Below are positions 30,350-32,183 of a stretch of DNA of 32,183 bases, piece after piece. Location of the stretch: the NCBI GenBank assembly GCA_900551435.1, contig URVW01000022.1, positions 1-32,183 of the forward strand. Direction: 5' to 3'. This DNA comes from an uncultured Faecalibacterium sp. GTDB taxonomy: Bacteria; Bacillota; Clostridia; Oscillospirales; Ruminococcaceae. The notes beneath the pieces were generated by a model. That model saw only the letters and a program-made list of their open reading frames with translations, made no database searches and was not told the DNA's origin. A program made the position numbers and the translations under genes. The stretch's first letter is position 1. The number at the start of each line of letters is the position of its first letter.

Positions 30350-31123
30350 TTATGCTGCCTTTGCCGGGGCAAAGACCAGCGCTTTTTTCCGCCGGTTCTG
30401 CATCGAACGGACGATGCAGCTCAGGGTAAAGTTGATGACAAAATAGATGACACAGGCTGTGCCGAACAGCACCATGACGTCCGAGACATTGACAGTCCCC
30501 AAGCCGTTGTAGGTCCCCGCCGCACTCAGCAGCTGGCGGATGCGGGCCATCAGCTCGATGGTCGCCACGTTGGCGAGGTAGGAAGAATCTTTGATGGTCG
30601 TGATGACCTGACTGAGCAGGGTCGGGACGATGTTCCGATACGCCTGCGGCAGAACGATGTAGAGCAGCACTTCAGCGGTGTTGAATCCCTGCGCGTAACC
30701 GGCTTCGAACTGGCCCTTGGAAACGCCGTTCAGACCGCCGCGGACGATCTCCGCGATGACCGACGAGTTGAACAGCACCAGCGCAACGGCGGCTTTGAAC
30801 AGCAGCTTCATCTCCACGCTGGTCAGGCCGAACATCTTCCGGGCGAAGAACGCCGGACAGGGGCAGAACACCACGCAGACGAAGATCCACAGCAGATACG
30901 GCGTGTTGCGGAACAGCTCGATATACGCCGCCGAGAACCAGCCCAGAATGCGGGCCGGACCCTTTTTGCAGTAGGTGCGGGCCAGCGCCAGCAGCGAACC
31001 CAAGATCAGGCCCAAGATGACGCCCAGCACCGAGATGATGCAGGTAAAGGCGATGCCGCGCAGCAGGTAGAGGAACACTCCCGGCTGTGTCAGGATCGAA
31101 AAGCTGGATGCAAGCGTTGCCAT
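30350..31123 (-). CDS. Amino acid ABC transporter permease (HisM/GltK family)
   Basis: Second inner-membrane subunit of a polar amino acid importer. The 257-residue protein has about five to six membrane helices and the inner coupling motif EIVRGGLNGVSKGQFEAGYAQG (cited in part: GGLNGVSKGQFEAG) followed by VLLYIVLPQAYR, characteristic of the HisMQ/GltJK family; TYCKKGPARILGWFSAAYIELFRNTPYLL is in the middle. The ATG follows the stop of the first permease by one base, with GGAGG about 12 bases upstream. It is the last gene of the operon; the ATPase gene that completes the importer is not in the window, either upstream or elsewhere. Confidence 0.93.
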   Translation of the reverse strand: MATLASSFSILTQPGVFLYLLRGIAFTCIISVLGVILGLILGSLLALARTYCKKGPARILGWFSAAYIELFRNTPYLLWIFVCVVFCPCPAFFARKMFGLTSVEMKLLFKAAVALVLFNSSVIAEIVRGGLNGVSKGQFEAGYAQGFNTAEVLLYIVLPQAYRNIVPTLLSQVITTIKDSSYLANVATIELMARIRQLLSAAGTYNGLGTVNVSDVMVLFGTACVIYFVINFTLSCIVRSMQNRRKKALVFAPAKAA

Positions 31124-31124
31124 G

Positions 31125-31862
31125 TTATGCCGCCTCCTTCAGTTCTGCCCGTTTTGCGGTCCGCAGAGCGGGGTCTGCGCGGCCCTTGCGCTCCTTGAGG
31201 GAAGCTTCCCAGCGGGTCGCCAGCGTGGACAGCGGGAAGCAGACCACAAAGAAGATAACGCCGCAGAGGATATAGGCCGGTGCGTATGCGCCGCCAGTGG
31301 ATGCGCCGGTGACGAAGCTGTAGGTCACGCTGATCAGGTCTGCGCCGCCGACGATGTACAGGCAGGAGGTGTTCTTGAAGAGGTTGACCACCTGATTGAC
31401 CATGGGAGGAAGCATGACCGGGATGCTCTGCGGCAGGATGATGTAGCCCATCCGCTGCAGATAGTTGAAGCCCTGCGCCTGTGCGGCTTCGAACTGGCCC
31501 TTCGGCACAGATTCAATGGCGGCACGGACGACCTCGCCCATATAAGCTCCGGTGTAAACGCCCAGCGCGATGATGCCGGTCCGGATGACGCCAAGGCTCA
31601 GCCCTGCAAACGCCAGCGCGTAATACAGGAAGCAGAGCTGCAGCAAAAGTGGCGTGTTCTGAATAAATTCCACATACACACGCGCGATCAGCCGCAAGGC
31701 TTTCTTGCCGCTGGTCGCCATCAGGCCCAGCGCCGCACCAATGGCGAACGCCAGCACCAAAGCGCTGAACGCCGTCTGCAGCGTGTTGCCCAGACCCAGC
31801 AGAAAGCTGTCGCGATGATTCCAAACCGTACTCCATGCGTCCCACGAAAACAAACCAGACAT
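31125..31862 (-). CDS. Amino acid ABC transporter permease (GltJ/GlnM family)
   Basis: First permease of the same importer, 245 residues. The start is the ATG preceded by AAGGAG at 8 bases; upstream codons belong to a shadow frame. It has the family pattern GLGNTLQTAFSALVLAFAIG, YVEFIQNTPLLLQLCFLY, the coupling loop EVVRAAIESVPKGQFEAAQ and ILPQSIPVMLPPMVNQ, with about five helices. The C terminus is charged (ERKGRADPALRTAKRAELKEAA), which may be an extension. It lies between the substrate-binding protein gene, which ends 50 bases upstream, and the second permease. Confidence 0.93.
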   Translation of the reverse strand: MSGLFSWDAWSTVWNHRDSFLLGLGNTLQTAFSALVLAFAIGAALGLMATSGKKALRLIARVYVEFIQNTPLLLQLCFLYYALAFAGLSLGVIRTGIIALGVYTGAYMGEVVRAAIESVPKGQFEAAQAQGFNYLQRMGYIILPQSIPVMLPPMVNQVVNLFKNTSCLYIVGGADLISVTYSFVTGASTGGAYAPAYILCGVIFFVVCFPLSTLATRWEASLKERKGRADPALRTAKRAELKEAA

Positions 31863-31912
31863 GGTAAACGCTCCTTTCCCTGACTCCTCATCCCTGATGC
31901 GGAGATTCCTCT

Positions 31913-32183
31913 TTAATCCAGACCGTTGTCCTTGATGAGCTGATCGATGGTCCCATCGGCCAGCCAGCCGGTCACCAGCTCGTCGCACAGAGCTGAGAAC
32001 CCGCTGCCCTTCTTGGTGGCGACGCCGTACTCCTGCGGGCTGAACTCTGCATCGATGTAGCTGCGGCCCTCGGTCTTGTAGATGGCCAAGATGGACTTAT
32101 CCACGCAGAAGCCATCGACTTCGCCCGCGCTCAATGCGGTGCTGATGGCGGGATAATCGTCGTACTGACGGAAGGAAATGCCG
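31913..32183 (-). CDS. Amino acid ABC transporter substrate-binding protein, C-terminal part
   Basis: The 3' end of the solute-binding protein (family 3) runs off the right edge. Ninety codons from GISFRQYDDYPAISTALSAG to GTIDQLIKDNGLD remain. ALSAGEVDGFCVD and the YGVATKKGSGFSALCDELVTGWLADGTIDQLI stretch (cited in part) are typical of the last lobe of periplasmic/lipoprotein amino-acid receptors. It is the likely first gene of the importer; the N-terminal lipobox lies outside. Confidence 0.9.
   Translation of the reverse strand, partial: GISFRQYDDYPAISTALSAGEVDGFCVDKSILAIYKTEGRSYIDAEFSPQEYGVATKKGSGFSALCDELVTGWLADGTIDQLIKDNGLD

Noticed and set aside
1..32183. CRISPR arrays, insertion sequences, prophage or tRNA genes
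   Set aside because: No regularly spaced repeats, transposase, integrase or tRNA-like cloverleaf were seen anywhere in the window.

Overview
The window reads as a chromosomal segment of a GC-rich, anaerobic, low-to-moderate genome-size Firmicute, most likely an Oscillospiraceae/Ruminococcaceae gut clostridium (Faecalibacterium-like). This placement is inferred from the GC-rich coding style, the SufCBDSU iron-sulfur operon with the Gram-positive scaffold SufU, fused ECF ATPases, the FchA/FolD folate pair and strong sigma-A type promoters (TTGACA-17-TATAAT). No taxonomic search was possible.

Layout. 1-386: tandem promoters and leader of an rRNA operon that runs off the left edge (minus strand). 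444-5241 (minus): response regulator, short-loop histidine kinase, ABC ATPase and FtsX-type permease, a sensing-plus-transport module. 5502-10424 (plus): the complete sufCBDSU operon, closed by convergent terminators. 10607-15024 (minus): a 3' remnant of an MFS transporter, an unrecognised HExxH protein, and an ECF transporter (S component, fused double ATPase, EcfT) with an internal terminator after the S gene. 15037-17265 (minus): a Na/Pi-type transporter, a sortase remnant, a 78-residue peptide with a textbook double-glycine leader, and a small surface protein behind a promoter carrying two direct repeats. 17423-18814 (minus): an alanine/glycine:cation symporter. 19103-21782 (plus): a MoxR-type AAA ATPase and its VWA partner. 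21975-22703 (plus): an orphan 242-residue protein. 22749-24346 (minus): corrinoid adenosyltransferase, a histidine phosphatase and a DUF454 membrane protein. 24594-28148: a one-carbon/folate locus, with glyA divergent from 5-formyl-THF cyclo-ligase, an FchA-type cyclohydrolase and a FolD variant. 28209-30254: a MATE exporter divergent from a Crp/Fnr-family regulator. 30350-32183 (minus): two amino-acid ABC permeases and the 3' end of the substrate-binding protein.

How the parts work together. The folate genes form a one-carbon circuit: SHMT makes methylene-THF, FolD oxidises it, FchA would hydrolyse methenyl-THF and the cyclo-ligase recovers 5-formyl-THF. The FolD here lacks the lysine needed for cyclohydrolase activity, so FchA probably supplies that step. 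The Crp/Fnr regulator and the MATE exporter share one palindromic site, centred at about -41.5 of the exporter promoter and overlapping the regulator's own promoter, which suggests activation of one and feedback on the other.

The most promising under-described element is the 16.1-17.4 kb island (double-glycine peptide, surface protein, sortase remnant, direct-repeat promoter). No transporter/peptidase for the peptide lies in the window.
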